The notes under the pieces: model-generated
Database searches by the model: none
What the model was told of the DNA's origin: nothing
Seen by the model: the letters and a program-made list of their open reading frames with translations, nothing else
Shown: one piece after another, positions 53,145-62,452 of the stretch
Layout of the letters: every line of letters starts with the position of its first letter
Position numbering within the stretch: position 1 is the first letter of the stretch
Origin: Halomonas sp. CUBES01
Lineage (GTDB): Bacteria > Pseudomonadota > Gammaproteobacteria > Pseudomonadales > Halomonadaceae
Length of the DNA: 64,000 bases
NCBI RefSeq assembly: GCF_020991005.1
Contig: NZ_JAJLLW010000005.1
Span: 1 to 64,000 of the forward strand
Reading direction: 5' to 3'
Translations under genes and position numbers: made by a program

Positions 53145-53457
53145 GGTAATCCCTAATAATTAATGTTGTCGGTTTGAGTTTTTATATCGAGAGGTACCGA
53201 CAAGCCTCAAGATTCGTCAGTAGACTAGAGGCGAACAGTTTGTAAATTCTGCTTAATGTTACCAGTCTTGCCATGCTTTTTTTGTAAGCCAAAACCGACA
53301 GCTATGTAGGATATGGCTTACAAACAATGCAGTGGTGTCACCTCCTGTCCTGCCTTGAAACCGCTGCGTTAAGAAATGTGATTTGAACGCGCCGCCCTGT
53401 CGGCGCAATACTGGAGCGCCTGCTCCCACAAAATCTGCCTGCCAAAAGAGACTGCCA
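53145..53457. other. 313-bp intergenic region with inverted repeats
   Basis: No gene was found in this stretch. It holds an 8-bp dyad TTGTCGGT/ACCGACAA (53166-53173 and 53196-53203) near the DUF3015 start. TTGAGG plus TATAAA on the minus strand here resemble a sigma-70 promoter with 18-bp spacing. TTTGTAAGCCA (53281-53291) and TGGCTTACAAA (53314-53324) form a second, perfect 11-bp inverted repeat. The function is unclear. Confidence 0.4.
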
Positions 53458-55095
53458 ATGACCCACCAACCCCGCTGGGCACTTACCGGGATCTACTTTA
53501 TCATCGCGCTGCTGGTGGGCGTGGTGTTGGGTAGCGTCGTGCAGACCCAGTTCAATCTGGCCGCGCTTCAGGCGCTGGGCGTCGAGATATCGCCAGGGCA
53601 GCGCATTGCCACGACCCTGCACGACCTGACCAGCTTTGCGCCGCTGTATGCGGTGCTGTTCGCGGTGGGCTTTGTGGTATCGCAAGCCGTGGCGGTGCTG
53701 CTCTCAGGCTGGCTGGGTGGCCGGTGTTTGGCGCTGTTATGCACAGGCGGTGCGGCCGTCGGGCTGTGGGCGACGCTATGGCTGGTCAATACGCTGGCGC
53801 CGCCACCGACCTTGATTGCCGCCACACGCGGCGTCGTCGGGTTTGTCGCCATGCTGGCAACGGCGGGCGTGGCGGGCTGGTTGTTTGCGTGGCTGCGAAA
53901 ACGCATGGCCAATGCCAAGCGCCCGCGGGGGTTCTCCGGCATGGCGATTGTCTGGGGGGTAGGCAGTCTGGCTGCCGCGCTGGGCGTCGGTCAGCAAGCC
54001 GAGGCCCAGGAAGTCGAGGAGAGCCAGGCTGAAGGCGCCTATCAAATCGAGACCTTGGCCGAGGGGCTGGCGCATCCCTGGTCGCTGGCCTTTCTGCCGG
54101 ATGGGCGCATGCTGGTCACCGAACGTCTTGGGCGGCTACGGCTGTTGAGTGCCGAAGGTGACACGCTCGAGGCATCGCTAGGCGGCGTGCCCGAGGTGTT
54201 TGCCTCGGGCCAGGCGGGGCTGTTTGACGTGCGGCTGTCGCCCAGGTTTGAAGACGACCGGCAGCTTTACCTCAGCTACGCCTGCGGTAATGAACTTGCC
54301 AATCACACCTGCCTGGCGAAAGGTACGTTGGAGGATAACGGCCTGGAAGACGTCAGCGAAATCTTTCGCGCTCAGCCCGCCAAACAGGGCGCTGCCCACT
54401 TCGGCGGGCGTTTGGCCTGGCTGCCGGACGGCACATTGGTCCTCACCCTGGGCGATGGCTTTGACTACCGCGAACAGGCGCAACAGCTGGAAAGCCACAT
54501 CGGCAGCCTTGTGCGCCTGAACCCCGACGGCAGCGTGCCGGATGACAACCCCTTCGTGAACCGCGATGACGCCCGGCCGGCAATCTACAGCTACGGCCAC
54601 CGCAACGTTCAGGGGCTAGTCTTCGACGCCGACAATAACCGGCTGATCGCCCACGAACATGGCCCTCGCGGCGGCGATGAGTTGAACGTTATCGAAGCGG
54701 GCGCTAACTACGGCTGGCCGATCGCCACCGGCGGGCTGGATTACACCGGTTCACGGGTAACGCCGTTCGAAGACTACCCGGGGACCGAACCGCCTGCACT
54801 CGAATGGACACCCTCGATTGCGCCCTCCGGCATGGCGCTCTACAGCGGTGATCTGTTTCCCGAATGGCAGGGCGACTTGCTGGTCGGCGCACTGGTCAAT
54901 AAAGAAGTGCGCCGCGTGCGGTTATCCGAAGACGCTTCAATTGCCGAAGACGTAGAAGGGCTGTTCGGCGAGCTGGGGGAACGCATCCGCGACGTTCGCC
55001 AGGGGCCGGAAGGCGCGATCTACCTGCTCACCGACAGCCCGGAAGGCAGGTTGCTGCGGGTGATGCCAACTCATTCATCTGCTATAAGCAATTAA
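53458..55095 (+). CDS. membrane-anchored PQQ-dependent sugar dehydrogenase
   Basis: A 545-aa fusion. The first ~155 residues hold four membrane helices (GIYFIIALLVGVVLGSVV, LYAVLFAVGFVVSQAVAVLL, and two more). The rest is a GSDH-type beta-propeller that oxidises aldoses with PQQ: EGLAHPWSLAFLPDGRMLVT, GGRLAWLPDGTLVLTLGDG and HGPRGGDELNVIEAGANYGW. Homologues are mostly soluble or secreted single domains, so the added membrane part is unusual. ATG 53458 is preceded by AAAAGAG; the open frame reaches 53383. Confidence 0.88.
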   Translation: MTHQPRWALTGIYFIIALLVGVVLGSVVQTQFNLAALQALGVEISPGQRIATTLHDLTSFAPLYAVLFAVGFVVSQAVAVLLSGWLGGRCLALLCTGGAAVGLWATLWLVNTLAPPPTLIAATRGVVGFVAMLATAGVAGWLFAWLRKRMANAKRPRGFSGMAIVWGVGSLAAALGVGQQAEAQEVEESQAEGAYQIETLAEGLAHPWSLAFLPDGRMLVTERLGRLRLLSAEGDTLEASLGGVPEVFASGQAGLFDVRLSPRFEDDRQLYLSYACGNELANHTCLAKGTLEDNGLEDVSEIFRAQPAKQGAAHFGGRLAWLPDGTLVLTLGDGFDYREQAQQLESHIGSLVRLNPDGSVPDDNPFVNRDDARPAIYSYGHRNVQGLVFDADNNRLIAHEHGPRGGDELNVIEAGANYGWPIATGGLDYTGSRVTPFEDYPGTEPPALEWTPSIAPSGMALYSGDLFPEWQGDLLVGALVNKEVRRVRLSEDASIAEDVEGLFGELGERIRDVRQGPEGAIYLLTDSPEGRLLRVMPTHSSAISN

Positions 55096-55176
55096 CGATT
55101 CTCTTGCCGCCCTTGGGTTGAATGTCGTCTTTTTTGCCAGCACCTAGCCTATATAGGCAACTCACAAGGAGACGTT

Positions 55177-55803
55177 ATGACGGCGTTAGTGATTGGCGCG
55201 AACGGACAGATTGGCAAACAGTTCTGCGAGCTGGCCCAAAAAGCGGGCACGCCCATCAAGGCGATGATTCGCAGCGAAGAGCAGGTGCCGTGGTTCAATG
55301 ACAGAGGTATCGATACCGTCATTGCCGACCTGGAAGACGACTTTGAGCATGCGTTTGAAGGCTGTGACCAAGTGGTCTTCACCGCCGGTTCAGGACCGCA
55401 CACCGGGCCGGACAAGACCCTGTTGATCGATCTTTACGGGGCCATTCGTGCTGCCGATATCGCCAAGCAGAAAGGTATTTCCCGCTACCTGATGATCAGC
55501 GCGATACGGGCCGAAAACCCCATGGAAGCGCCCGAGAAGTTGCGCCCCTACATGGCCGCAAAATTCGCCGCCGATGCCCATCTGCGCAACAGCGGCGTAC
55601 CCTACGTGATTCTTAAACCCGGACGTTTGACGGATGACGCCGCCAGCCAGCATTTCGCAAGCTCAATCGACGAGGCCGGCGACAATCAAATCTCCCGCGC
55701 CAATGTCGCGCATGCGTTGCACTACGCGCTGCAAAGCAGTGTTATCAACAAGGAGTTCGCGTTGCTGGACGGCAAGCGGTCGATCGACGAAATTATCAAG
55801 TAG
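55177..55803 (+). CDS. NAD(P)-binding SDR-like oxidoreductase (YhfK/BVR-B-like)
   Basis: A 208-aa atypical short-chain dehydrogenase with the N-terminal nucleotide-binding motif VIGANGQIGKQFCELA. No Tyr-x3-Lys catalytic pair is clear, which places it in the NmrA/biliverdin-reductase-B-like group. The C-terminal RSIDEIIK ending and VPYVILKPGRLTDDAA are family-typical. ACAAGGAGAC precedes the ATG. It converges on the aldo/keto reductase gene. Substrate unknown. Confidence 0.88.
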   Translation: MTALVIGANGQIGKQFCELAQKAGTPIKAMIRSEEQVPWFNDRGIDTVIADLEDDFEHAFEGCDQVVFTAGSGPHTGPDKTLLIDLYGAIRAADIAKQKGISRYLMISAIRAENPMEAPEKLRPYMAAKFAADAHLRNSGVPYVILKPGRLTDDAASQHFASSIDEAGDNQISRANVAHALHYALQSSVINKEFALLDGKRSIDEIIK

Positions 55804-55828
55804 ACGTTCTCAATGAGCCACCAGCCGT

Positions 55829-56812
55829 TCAGGCGTTAACCCCCTTCATGCCTTCCGGCGTATAGCGCTCACCGGTTACCGGAAGGCGCTCGGTGGCCGC
55901 TTCAAGCCGTTGCTGCTCGTCGGCGGACAGGGTGATGGACGTTGCTGCCGTATTCTCTTCAAGGTAGCGAAGACGCTTGGTGCCCGGAATCGGCACAATG
56001 TTATCGCCTTTGGATAGCAGCCAGGCCAGCGACAGCTGCGCCGGGGTGGAGCCTTTATGGTTCGCCATTTCACCGATGACGTCGGCGATTCGGCGGTTGG
56101 CATGCATGGCCTGTTCAGAGAAGCGCGGCAGGTTAGGACGAAAATCACCTTCGCCGAAGTCGGTATTTTCCTGAAGTTTTCCCGTTAAAAAGCCACGGCC
56201 CAGCGGCGAGTAGGGCACAAAGCCGATGCCGAGTTCCTGGCAGGTGGGCAATACGGCTTGTTCAACGTCTCGCGTCCAGAGCGAGTACTCGGTTTGCACC
56301 GCTGTCACCGGGTGTACAGCGTGGGCACGGCGCAGGGTGTCAGCGCTGACTTCGCAGAGGCCAATGTGGGCAATTTTTCCCTCTTTGACCAGCTGGGCGA
56401 GTCCTTCCATTGTCTCTTCAATGGGTGTGTCCGGGTTAACACGATGGACGTAGTAGAGATCGATTTGCTCGATGCCCAGCCGTCGCAGCGATGCTTCGCA
56501 AGCGTTGCGTGCATACGCGGCGCTGCTGTTCAGGCTACGTTGATATTCTCCAGGGTTGCGCACAATGCCAAACTTGGTGGCGATACGGACCTTAGGCTTG
56601 TGACTGGCGAGAAAGCGGCCAATCAACGCCTCGTTATGATGCGGCCCGTACATATCCGCCGTGTCGAAAAAGTCGATACCTAGTTCTAACGCCCGCGCTA
56701 ATACCCGCAGCGACTCGCTGTCGTCCCGAGGGCCGTAAAACTCGCTCATCCCCATGCAGCCTAAGCCGATAGCGGAAACGGTTAGATCGCTGCCTAGCGT
56801 TCGTTGTTGCAT
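55829..56812 (-). CDS. aldo/keto reductase
   Basis: A 327-aa NADPH-dependent (beta/alpha)8-barrel reductase of the AKR11/13-like group. The start [15 protein letters not shown] and the catalytic Asp-Tyr region [14 protein letters not shown] with Lys in VRIATKFG and His in YYVHRVNP are all visible. ATG 56812 has GGAGGAAC upstream; the open frame reaches 56983 but overlaps the divergent LysR promoter. The LysR regulator at 56927 likely controls it. Confidence 0.92.
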   Translation of the reverse strand: MQQRTLGSDLTVSAIGLGCMGMSEFYGPRDDSESLRVLARALELGIDFFDTADMYGPHHNEALIGRFLASHKPKVRIATKFGIVRNPGEYQRSLNSSAAYARNACEASLRRLGIEQIDLYYVHRVNPDTPIEETMEGLAQLVKEGKIAHIGLCEVSADTLRRAHAVHPVTAVQTEYSLWTRDVEQAVLPTCQELGIGFVPYSPLGRGFLTGKLQENTDFGEGDFRPNLPRFSEQAMHANRRIADVIGEMANHKGSTPAQLSLAWLLSKGDNIVPIPGTKRLRYLEENTAATSITLSADEQQRLEAATERLPVTGERYTPEGMKGVNA

Positions 56813-56926
56813 GATGTTCCTCCAGAAGTGACGCGTTCTTGAGTGGTGCCGTAGCAGCGTGGCACTATCCGTTGATGAAAAAAAATTAACGAATTCGATA
56901 AACAAATTTCCGATCATGAAAAACAC

Positions 56927-57817
56927 ATGCCGCGTGGTTGGGTATGGGACGACACACGCACCTTTCTGGCAGTGGCGCGCCACGGCACGCTGAGTGGTGC
57001 CGCCGCCGAGCTGAACCTGGGCATCGCCACGCTCTCCCGGCGTATCGAACGGATGGAAAACGCTTTAAAGCTGCCGCTGTTTGTACGCCAGCAATCTGGC
57101 TATCAGCTTACCGAGGAGGGAGCGGGGCTAATCGAGAAAGCCGAAGCCTTGGAGGCGGCGGCGGCCGCCTTTTCCAGCGGGGTTTCCAATACTGCGCAAC
57201 TAAGCGGCAGAGTGCGTTTGGCGACCGCTGAAAACCTGGCCACGGCGCTGATTCTGCCCGCATTGCCGCAATTTCATGCGCAGTACCCTGGCATCACGCT
57301 TGAACTGGTGACCGATATCACCACCGTCAACCTGCACCGCCGCGACGCCGACTTGGCACTTAGAATGGTTAAGCCAGAGCGGGGCAACGTCACCCTTCGA
57401 CGCTTGGGTATGCTGGGTTTCGGGCTTTACGCGAGCCCCAGCTATGCAGCGCAGCGCAAGGCTCATCATGATGCGGGCGATTACGACACGGATGCCTTTA
57501 TCACCTGGGGCGACACGCACGCGCATTTGCCCGCCGCCCAGTGGGTTGAGCGGATGTTACGAGGTCGCGAACCGGCGCTGACCACCACATCATTGGCGAC
57601 CCAGCTAGCGGCGGCCAAAGCGGGGCTGGGGGTCGCGGTACTGCCGCACTTTCTGGCGCTGGAGGCTGACCTCGTCTGCCTCGAGTCCGATATCGGCGTG
57701 GATCAGCCCATCTATCTCGTCATCCAGACGGATCTCACTCAATCAGCCCGTATCCGGGCCGTAGCGGATTTTCTTGCTGAACTAGTAGCCAGCAACCGTG
57801 AGCGCTTGCGTGGGTGA
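56927..57817 (+). CDS. LysR family transcriptional regulator
   Basis: A 296-aa LysR regulator with an N-terminal helix-turn-helix ([20 protein letters not shown]) and a substrate-binding domain of two lobes. It is divergent from the aldo/keto reductase with a 114-bp spacer, the usual place for LysR targets. The inducer is unknown. Start 56927 has no strong ribosome site. Confidence 0.9.
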   Translation: MPRGWVWDDTRTFLAVARHGTLSGAAAELNLGIATLSRRIERMENALKLPLFVRQQSGYQLTEEGAGLIEKAEALEAAAAAFSSGVSNTAQLSGRVRLATAENLATALILPALPQFHAQYPGITLELVTDITTVNLHRRDADLALRMVKPERGNVTLRRLGMLGFGLYASPSYAAQRKAHHDAGDYDTDAFITWGDTHAHLPAAQWVERMLRGREPALTTTSLATQLAAAKAGLGVAVLPHFLALEADLVCLESDIGVDQPIYLVIQTDLTQSARIRAVADFLAELVASNRERLRG

Positions 57818-57922
57818 GTAGAGGTAAAAAGGCGGCATAAAGCTGTCTCGGTACGCTTGTTGAGCAGTATGGAAGTGTTGGGCTATCTTGCGGGTTGAGT
57901 AGAAAGGGAATAATTTATACTC

Positions 57923-58177
57923 ATGAGCAACTTTGACCAAAAATTTGACCAGGATAGCGAAGACATCGTTGACGATCTTGATTTATCCACTGCACACCGT
58001 GTTAATCAAGATCCGAAGCATATCAATGTCGACTTCCCCGCTTGGGTGGTTGAGTCCCTGGATCGTGAGGCCGCTCGTATAGGCGTTACGCGTCAATCTA
58101 TTATCAAAGTTTGGCTGGTTGAAAGGTTGAAAGCCGAAGCGAGTCACAAGCTTCCGGATAACACGCAGCCTCACTAA
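57923..58177 (+). CDS. orphan BrnA/CopG-type antitoxin
   Basis: An 84-aa ribbon-helix-helix protein. KHINVDFPAWVVESLDREA and TRQSIIKVWLVERLKAE match BrnA-type antitoxins and CopG regulators. The preceding 105 bp hold no BrnT-like toxin gene, although in the family a toxin normally lies directly upstream. So it is an unpaired antitoxin or a CopG regulator. The acidic leader (DQDSEDIVDDLD) is typical of the family. Confidence 0.75.
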   Translation: MSNFDQKFDQDSEDIVDDLDLSTAHRVNQDPKHINVDFPAWVVESLDREAARIGVTRQSIIKVWLVERLKAEASHKLPDNTQPH

Positions 58178-58187
58178 CCCTTCGCAT

Positions 58188-59093
58188 TTATCTCCCAAGC
58201 TCCCCCTTAAGCCATTCCGCCAGCGGCTCGCTTCGGTGAGGGTGGGTGAATAAGTCGGTTTGGCTGGGCAGCCACAGGCAGAGCCGGGCGGGTGTCTCGA
58301 TGCTGCCCCAAGGCGCGACTAGCCGCCCGCTCTTCAGGTCGTCTTCCACCAATAGCGTGGGGGCAATCGCCACGCCCAACCCCGCCACGGCCGCTTCCAT
58401 CAGGTAGTAAAGGTGCTCAAACCCCTGGCCTTTACTTAGTGCTCCTTCAAGTTGTGCCTGTTCAAGCCCTTGGGCGTTGGCCCAATGCGGCCATGCCTGA
58501 GGGCGCGAGGCGGTGTATAGCAGCGTGTTATCGAATAGCGTTGCCGGGTTGGCGGGGTCGCACTGCGCGGCCAGTTGCGGGCTCGCCACCGCGCATATCT
58601 GCTCCGGGATAAGCTCGACGACCTCCACCTCTGCGGGACAGGGCGGCTCGGAAAACGCCAGGGTTGCGCTGGTGTCCGTCTGTTGGCCGGGCTGCTCGGT
58701 GTCACTCACCACCACTTTCAGTTTGAGGTCAGGCAGATCACGGTGAAGGCGGTCTAGCCTGGGAATCAACCAGCGGGCCAGCAGGCTGCCGGGGCAGGCG
58801 AGGGTGAAGGGTGCTTCCTCAACATCACGTTTGAGCGTGGCGCAACTATTGCGCAACTGAGCAAAGGCGTCACTCAAGCCGCTTTGCAGCTTCTCGCCGT
58901 GGGGCGTCAGCACAATGCCGCGGCCCGCTTTGGTAAACAGTGCCACGCCAAAATGGTCATCCAGGCTTCTTAATTGGCGGCTGACAGCGCCATGGGTAAC
59001 GCTTAGCTCTTCGGCAGCGGCGGTCACGCTGCCCAGCCTGGCAGTGGCTTCAAAAGCGCGCAAGGCGCTAAGCGGTGGCAGGCTATTGTGCAT
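58188..59093 (-). CDS. LysR family regulator divergent from trpBA (TrpI-like)
   Basis: A 301-aa LysR regulator of the GcvA/TrpI branch (PPLSALRAFEATARLGSVTA, then helix-turn-helix ending in SVTHGAVSRQLRSLDDHFG). Divergent placement beside trpBA is the arrangement seen for TrpI in Pseudomonas, which activates trpBA in response to indoleglycerol phosphate. ATG 59093 is preferred over 59114, whose first codons would overlap the operator at 59099-59115. TrpI identity is inferred from context and not proven. Confidence 0.85.
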   Translation of the reverse strand: MHNSLPPLSALRAFEATARLGSVTAAAEELSVTHGAVSRQLRSLDDHFGVALFTKAGRGIVLTPHGEKLQSGLSDAFAQLRNSCATLKRDVEEAPFTLACPGSLLARWLIPRLDRLHRDLPDLKLKVVVSDTEQPGQQTDTSATLAFSEPPCPAEVEVVELIPEQICAVASPQLAAQCDPANPATLFDNTLLYTASRPQAWPHWANAQGLEQAQLEGALSKGQGFEHLYYLMEAAVAGLGVAIAPTLLVEDDLKSGRLVAPWGSIETPARLCLWLPSQTDLFTHPHRSEPLAEWLKGELGR

Positions 59094-59098
59094 TGATG

Positions 59099-59115
59099 TG
59101 TGACTCCAGCTCACA
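59099..59115. promoter_or_regulatory. LysR-type T-N11-A operator upstream of trpBA
   Basis: TGTGACTCCAGCTCACA is a perfect 5-bp dyad (TGTGA-N7-TCACA) containing T-N11-A, the LysR box. It sits between the regulator and trpB, 83 bp from the trpB start. A CRP site was considered but its spacer would be 6 nt, not 7. Confidence 0.5.
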
Positions 59116-59197
59116 TGTTGATGACATCTTATCGATTTTTATCTTCACGCGCTTGCCTTAACGTCATCACATACTCAACACGCATTCAGAGGTCGTG

Positions 59198-60427
59198 ATG
59201 AATCAACCTGTAGACATATCCCAGCGCCTGCCCGATGCCAACGGCCTGTTTGGCAGCTTTGGCGGCCGCTTTGTCGCCGAAACCCTGATGCCGCTGATTC
59301 TGGAGCTGCAAGACGAATACACCACCGCCAAAAACGATCCCGAATTTCAGCGTCAGTTAGCCTACTTTCAGGGCGACTACGTGGGGCGGCCCAGCCCGCT
59401 CTATTTCGCCGAACGGCTGACCGAGCACTTTGGCGGAGCGAGCATTTATCTCAAGCGCGAAGAGCTCAACCACACCGGCGCGCACAAGATCAACAACTGC
59501 ATCGGCCAGGTACTGCTGGCCAAGCAGATGGGCAAGAAGCGCATCATCGCCGAAACCGGCGCAGGGATGCACGGCGTCGCCACTGCCACCGTGGCGGCGC
59601 GTTTTGGTTTGCCCTGCGTCATCTACATGGGCACGACGGACATCGAACGCCAGCAGACTAACGTCTTCCGCATGAAGCTGCTGGGCGCGGAAATCGTCCC
59701 CGTCACCTCCGGCACCGGCACGCTCAAGGACGCCATGAACGAAGCGCTGCGTGACTGGGTCACCAATGTGGACGACACCTTCTACATCATTGGCACCGTG
59801 GCCGGGCCGCACCCGTACCCCGCCATGGTGCGCGACTTCCAGGCCGTCATCGGCCATGAAACCCGGGCCCAGATGCTGGAAAAGGAAGGCCGCCTGCCGG
59901 ATTCACTCGTTGCCTGCGTGGGCGGCGGCTCGAACGCCCTTGGGCTGTTTTATCCGTTCCTGGATGACCCGGACGTTCACATGGTCGGAGTGGAAGCGGG
60001 CGGCAAGGGCGTCAAAAGCGGCCTGCACGCTGCCAGCCTGAACGGCGGCACCCCGGGGGTTCTGCACGGCAACCGCACCTACCTGCTGCAAGACGAAGAC
60101 GGCCAGATTACCGACGCTCACTCGATTTCCGCCGGGCTGGACTACCCCGGTATCGGGCCCGAGCACGCCTGGTTACACGAGCAGAAGCGGGTCGAGTACG
60201 TCTCGGCCACCGATGACGAGGCGCTAGAGGCGTTCCAGATCTGCTGCCGCAAGGAAGGCATTATTCCCGCCCTGGAAACCGCCCATGCGTTGGCAGAAGT
60301 CGCCAAACGTGCACCCCAGCTTCCCCGCGAGCACTTGATGGTGATCAACCTGAGCGGCCGTGGCGACAAGGACATGACCAGCGTCGCCCATCACCTTGGC
60401 GATAAATTCGGAGTGAAAAACGTATGA
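59198..60427 (+). CDS. trpB: tryptophan synthase beta subunit
   Basis: A 409-aa PLP enzyme that joins indole and serine to form tryptophan. The PLP lysine is in [14 protein letters not shown] near residue 97; [13 protein letters not shown] starts the N-terminal domain and [13 protein letters not shown] binds the PLP phosphate. A GTG at 59195 directly precedes ATG 59198, with AGAGG nearby. trpA begins at its stop with an ATGA overlap, so the two subunits are translationally coupled. Confidence 0.97.
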   Translation: MNQPVDISQRLPDANGLFGSFGGRFVAETLMPLILELQDEYTTAKNDPEFQRQLAYFQGDYVGRPSPLYFAERLTEHFGGASIYLKREELNHTGAHKINNCIGQVLLAKQMGKKRIIAETGAGMHGVATATVAARFGLPCVIYMGTTDIERQQTNVFRMKLLGAEIVPVTSGTGTLKDAMNEALRDWVTNVDDTFYIIGTVAGPHPYPAMVRDFQAVIGHETRAQMLEKEGRLPDSLVACVGGGSNALGLFYPFLDDPDVHMVGVEAGGKGVKSGLHAASLNGGTPGVLHGNRTYLLQDEDGQITDAHSISAGLDYPGIGPEHAWLHEQKRVEYVSATDDEALEAFQICCRKEGIIPALETAHALAEVAKRAPQLPREHLMVINLSGRGDKDMTSVAHHLGDKFGVKNV

Positions 60428-61290
60428 GCGCGATCCAGGAAAACGCGATGAACGCTACCGTGAGTCAGACCATGCGCAACCCAACACGTCTTGACCACTG
60501 CTTCAGTACACTCAAGCAGCAAAACCGCCCGGCACTGATCAGCTACCTGACCGCCGGCGACCCGGATGCCGACACCTCGCGTCGCCTGCTGCACGGGCTG
60601 CCCGCCTCCGGGGTGGATATCATCGAGCTGGGCATGCCGTTCAGCGACCCAATGGCCGATGGTCCCGCCATTCAAAAAGCAGCCCAGCGCGCCCTGAACA
60701 ACGGCCAGACCCAGGCCAAAACGCTGGACATGGTGCGCACCTTCCGCGAACAGGACAGCACCACGCCGATTGTGCTCATGGGTTACTACAATCCCATTTA
60801 CCGCTACGGCGTTGAGCGCTTCTTGACCGATGCCGCCCGTGCCGGGGTAGACGGCCTGATCGTGGTGGACCTGCCACCCGAACACGACGAAGAACTTTGC
60901 CAGCCCGCGTTTCGGCACGGCATCGACTTTATCCGTCTCGCCACCCCGACCACCGATGCCAAACGCCTGCCGAAAGTGCTGGCGAACGCCTCCGGGTTTA
61001 TCTACTACGTCTCCGTGGCGGGCGTCACCGGCGGTAGTGCCTCCACACCGGAACGGCTGGAAGCCTCAGTTTCACGCCTGCGGGAAGATACCGAACTGCC
61101 CATCGCCGTCGGCTTCGGCATCCGCACCGCCGAGCAGGCGGCAACCATTGGCCGCTATAGCGATGCCGTGGTGGTGGGCTCGGCACTGGTTGATTGCATC
61201 GAACACGCCACGACGCCTGATGAAGCTGTGGAGCGGGTACATGGCCTGGTGAGTGAGCTGGCGGAAAGCGTCAGGGAGTGCCGGAGGTAA
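60424..61290 (+). CDS. trpA: tryptophan synthase alpha subunit
   Basis: A 288-aa TIM-barrel enzyme that splits indole-3-glycerol phosphate to indole. [16 protein letters not shown] carries the catalytic Glu and Asp pair (near residues 68 and 79), and [13 protein letters not shown] and GFGIRTAEQ are normal. It overlaps trpB by ATGA. A fused, diverged copy of its last 35 codons is found at 62080-62184 beyond the first toxin-antitoxin module. Confidence 0.97.
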   Translation: MSAIQENAMNATVSQTMRNPTRLDHCFSTLKQQNRPALISYLTAGDPDADTSRRLLHGLPASGVDIIELGMPFSDPMADGPAIQKAAQRALNNGQTQAKTLDMVRTFREQDSTTPIVLMGYYNPIYRYGVERFLTDAARAGVDGLIVVDLPPEHDEELCQPAFRHGIDFIRLATPTTDAKRLPKVLANASGFIYYVSVAGVTGGSASTPERLEASVSRLREDTELPIAVGFGIRTAEQAATIGRYSDAVVVGSALVDCIEHATTPDEAVERVHGLVSELAESVRECRR

Positions 61291-61347
61291 GGCACTGCCA
61301 ATGATTGTGGCTTTACCTAGCGAATGAATAAAAAAAGAGCTAATATC

Positions 61348-61377
61348 AACCCTATATTAAGTTCTTTTTATAGGGTT
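61348..61377. promoter_or_regulatory. inverted repeat operator of first toxin-antitoxin module
   Basis: AACCCTATA (61348-61356) and TATAGGGTT (61369-61377) are perfect 9-bp arms with a 12-bp spacer, 15 bp before the antitoxin ATG. It is the likely autoregulatory site for the antitoxin or its complex. Confidence 0.6.
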
Positions 61378-61391
61378 CCCAGGAGGGCGAC

Positions 61392-61643
61392 ATGCACCAA
61401 GTATTAGCAGATTTTTCTGTAAGTATCTCTGAGCTAAAGAAAAATCCATCTTCGCTGCTTGCCAAGGTTAGCGGCTCTCCTATTGCCGTGCTGAACCATA
61501 ACAAGCCAGCCGCCTATCTAATCCCCGCCGAAACCTATGAAGCTATGATGGAAATGCTGGAAGACTATGAGCTGGCCAAATTGGTGGATGAACGCCGAGC
61601 TGATAAAGATAAGGCAGTGACGGTCACGTTAGATGACCTATAA
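61392..61643 (+). CDS. type II antitoxin, Phd/YefM family
   Basis: An 83-aa antitoxin. FSVSISELKKNPSSLLAKV and PIAVLNHNKPAAYLIPAETY are the Phd/YefM DNA-binding region, and the acidic C-terminus probably binds the toxin. CAGGAGGGCGAC gives a strong ribosome site. Its end overlaps the toxin start by 11 bp. The base composition is clearly more AT-rich than trpA, suggesting transfer. Confidence 0.9.
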   Translation: MHQVLADFSVSISELKKNPSSLLAKVSGSPIAVLNHNKPAAYLIPAETYEAMMEMLEDYELAKLVDERRADKDKAVTVTLDDL

Positions 61644-61917
61644 GCTTCGCTTTCTGCCAGCAGCGCTTAAAGAATGGGAAAAGCTTGGCGGGCCAGTCAA
61701 AAGCCAGTTTAAAAAGAAGCTTGCGGAAAGGCTGGAATCACCCAAAGTAGCCGCTGATAAATTAAGCGGCTTTGATGCGTGCTACAAAATCAAGCTTCGC
61801 AGCGCTGGCTATCGCCTGGTCTATGAAGTCGTTGACGACGAGCTGTTCGTTTATGTCATTGCCGTTAGCAAACGTGATAAAGGCAAGGTCTATGCGTCAC
61901 TTAAACGTCGTATGTAA
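61633..61917 (+). CDS. type II toxin, RelE/ParE family
   Basis: A 94-aa RelE-fold toxin (FLPAALKEWEKLGGPVKSQF and CYKIKLRSAGYRLVYEV); the C-terminal Lys/Arg-rich tail KGKVYASLKRR suits an mRNA-cleaving member. It overlaps its Phd-type antitoxin and forms module 1. ParE-type gyrase action is not excluded. It is AT-richer than the host genes. Confidence 0.9.
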   Translation: MTYKLRFLPAALKEWEKLGGPVKSQFKKKLAERLESPKVAADKLSGFDACYKIKLRSAGYRLVYEVVDDELFVYVIAVSKRDKGKVYASLKRRM

Positions 61918-61970
61918 TGTAGACCAAACTCGACCTGGGTTTAAGCGTTAACCAGCGAGAGGCACCCCCT

Positions 61971-62079
61971 ACATGCTCAACACCAATCTCAACACCAATC
62001 GATATTGCCACGGCGACCAGTAGTCCCGCCATTTCAGGCCGAGAGATTCACAGGCCCAGGGGTGTACATGACGCCCAGG
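61971..62079 (-). pseudogene. internally deleted remnant of lysE (frameshifted)
   Basis: 61971-62032 resembles the 3' end of the intact lysE (62824-62876), and 62034-62079 is almost identical to its 5' region (63340-63385). About 460 bp of the middle is missing. One base is deleted in the second part (GCCGAGAGATTC versus GCCGAGCAGATTC), so the frame soon stops. A 12-bp tandem repeat CTCAACACCAAT (61976-61987, 61988-61999) lies near the 3' end. The first part differs by several substitutions, so the copy is not recent or came from a related strain. Confidence 0.8.
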
Positions 62080-62184
62080 GTGCTGTTGGGCTCGGCACTG
62101 GTCGACTGCATCGAACACGCCACTACGTCCGACGACGCCGTCGAGCGGGTACATGGCCTGGTGAGCGAACTGGCGGAAAGATAA
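62080..62184 (+). pseudogene. truncated trpA 3' remnant
   Basis: This reads [20 protein letters not shown] with the intact trpA ending at residues 249-283, differing by only a few residues, and stops with TAA at 62182-62184. It lacks ribosome site and start, so it is a non-functional duplicated end. It joins directly to the lysE remnant. Confidence 0.85.
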
Positions 62185-62227
62185 TAGTTGAGATACCTTC
62201 AGTCTGAGCCATTCATGAGGTGAGACT

Positions 62228-62452
62228 ATGAACATCCAAGAGCTTGTCAGCGAAGCAGAATCATTACCCGTTGAAGAGCGTGCAAGAGTCGTCGATGTGT
62301 TGCTGCGTAGCCTCAACTCCCCTGAGGCTGATATCGACAAGCAATGGATCGACGTTGCCCGCAGCCGCTTAGACGATATACGGGCGGGTAAAGTGGCTAC
62401 GGTTTCAAGTGAGCAAGTATTCGCTAACCTTCGGGCAAGGCTTGAGAGATGA
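62228..62452 (+). CDS. addiction-module antitoxin
   Basis: A 74-aa helical protein resembling unstable addiction-module antitoxins (PF09720-type): LPVEERARVVDVLLRSLN with the following paired-helix pattern. ATGAGGTGAG precedes the ATG. It overlaps the next toxin by ATGA and forms module 2, unrelated to module 1. It lacks a clear DNA-binding domain. Confidence 0.85.
   Translation: MNIQELVSEAESLPVEERARVVDVLLRSLNSPEADIDKQWIDVARSRLDDIRAGKVATVSSEQVFANLRARLER

Noticed and set aside
59099..59115. CRP site before trpB
   Set aside because: TGTGA and TCACA are separated by 7 nt rather than 6, and T-N11-A fits a LysR box better.
61918..62227. Possible mobile element between the toxin-antitoxin modules
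   Set aside because: No transposase, terminal repeat or target duplication; the content is explained by lysE and trpA remnants.
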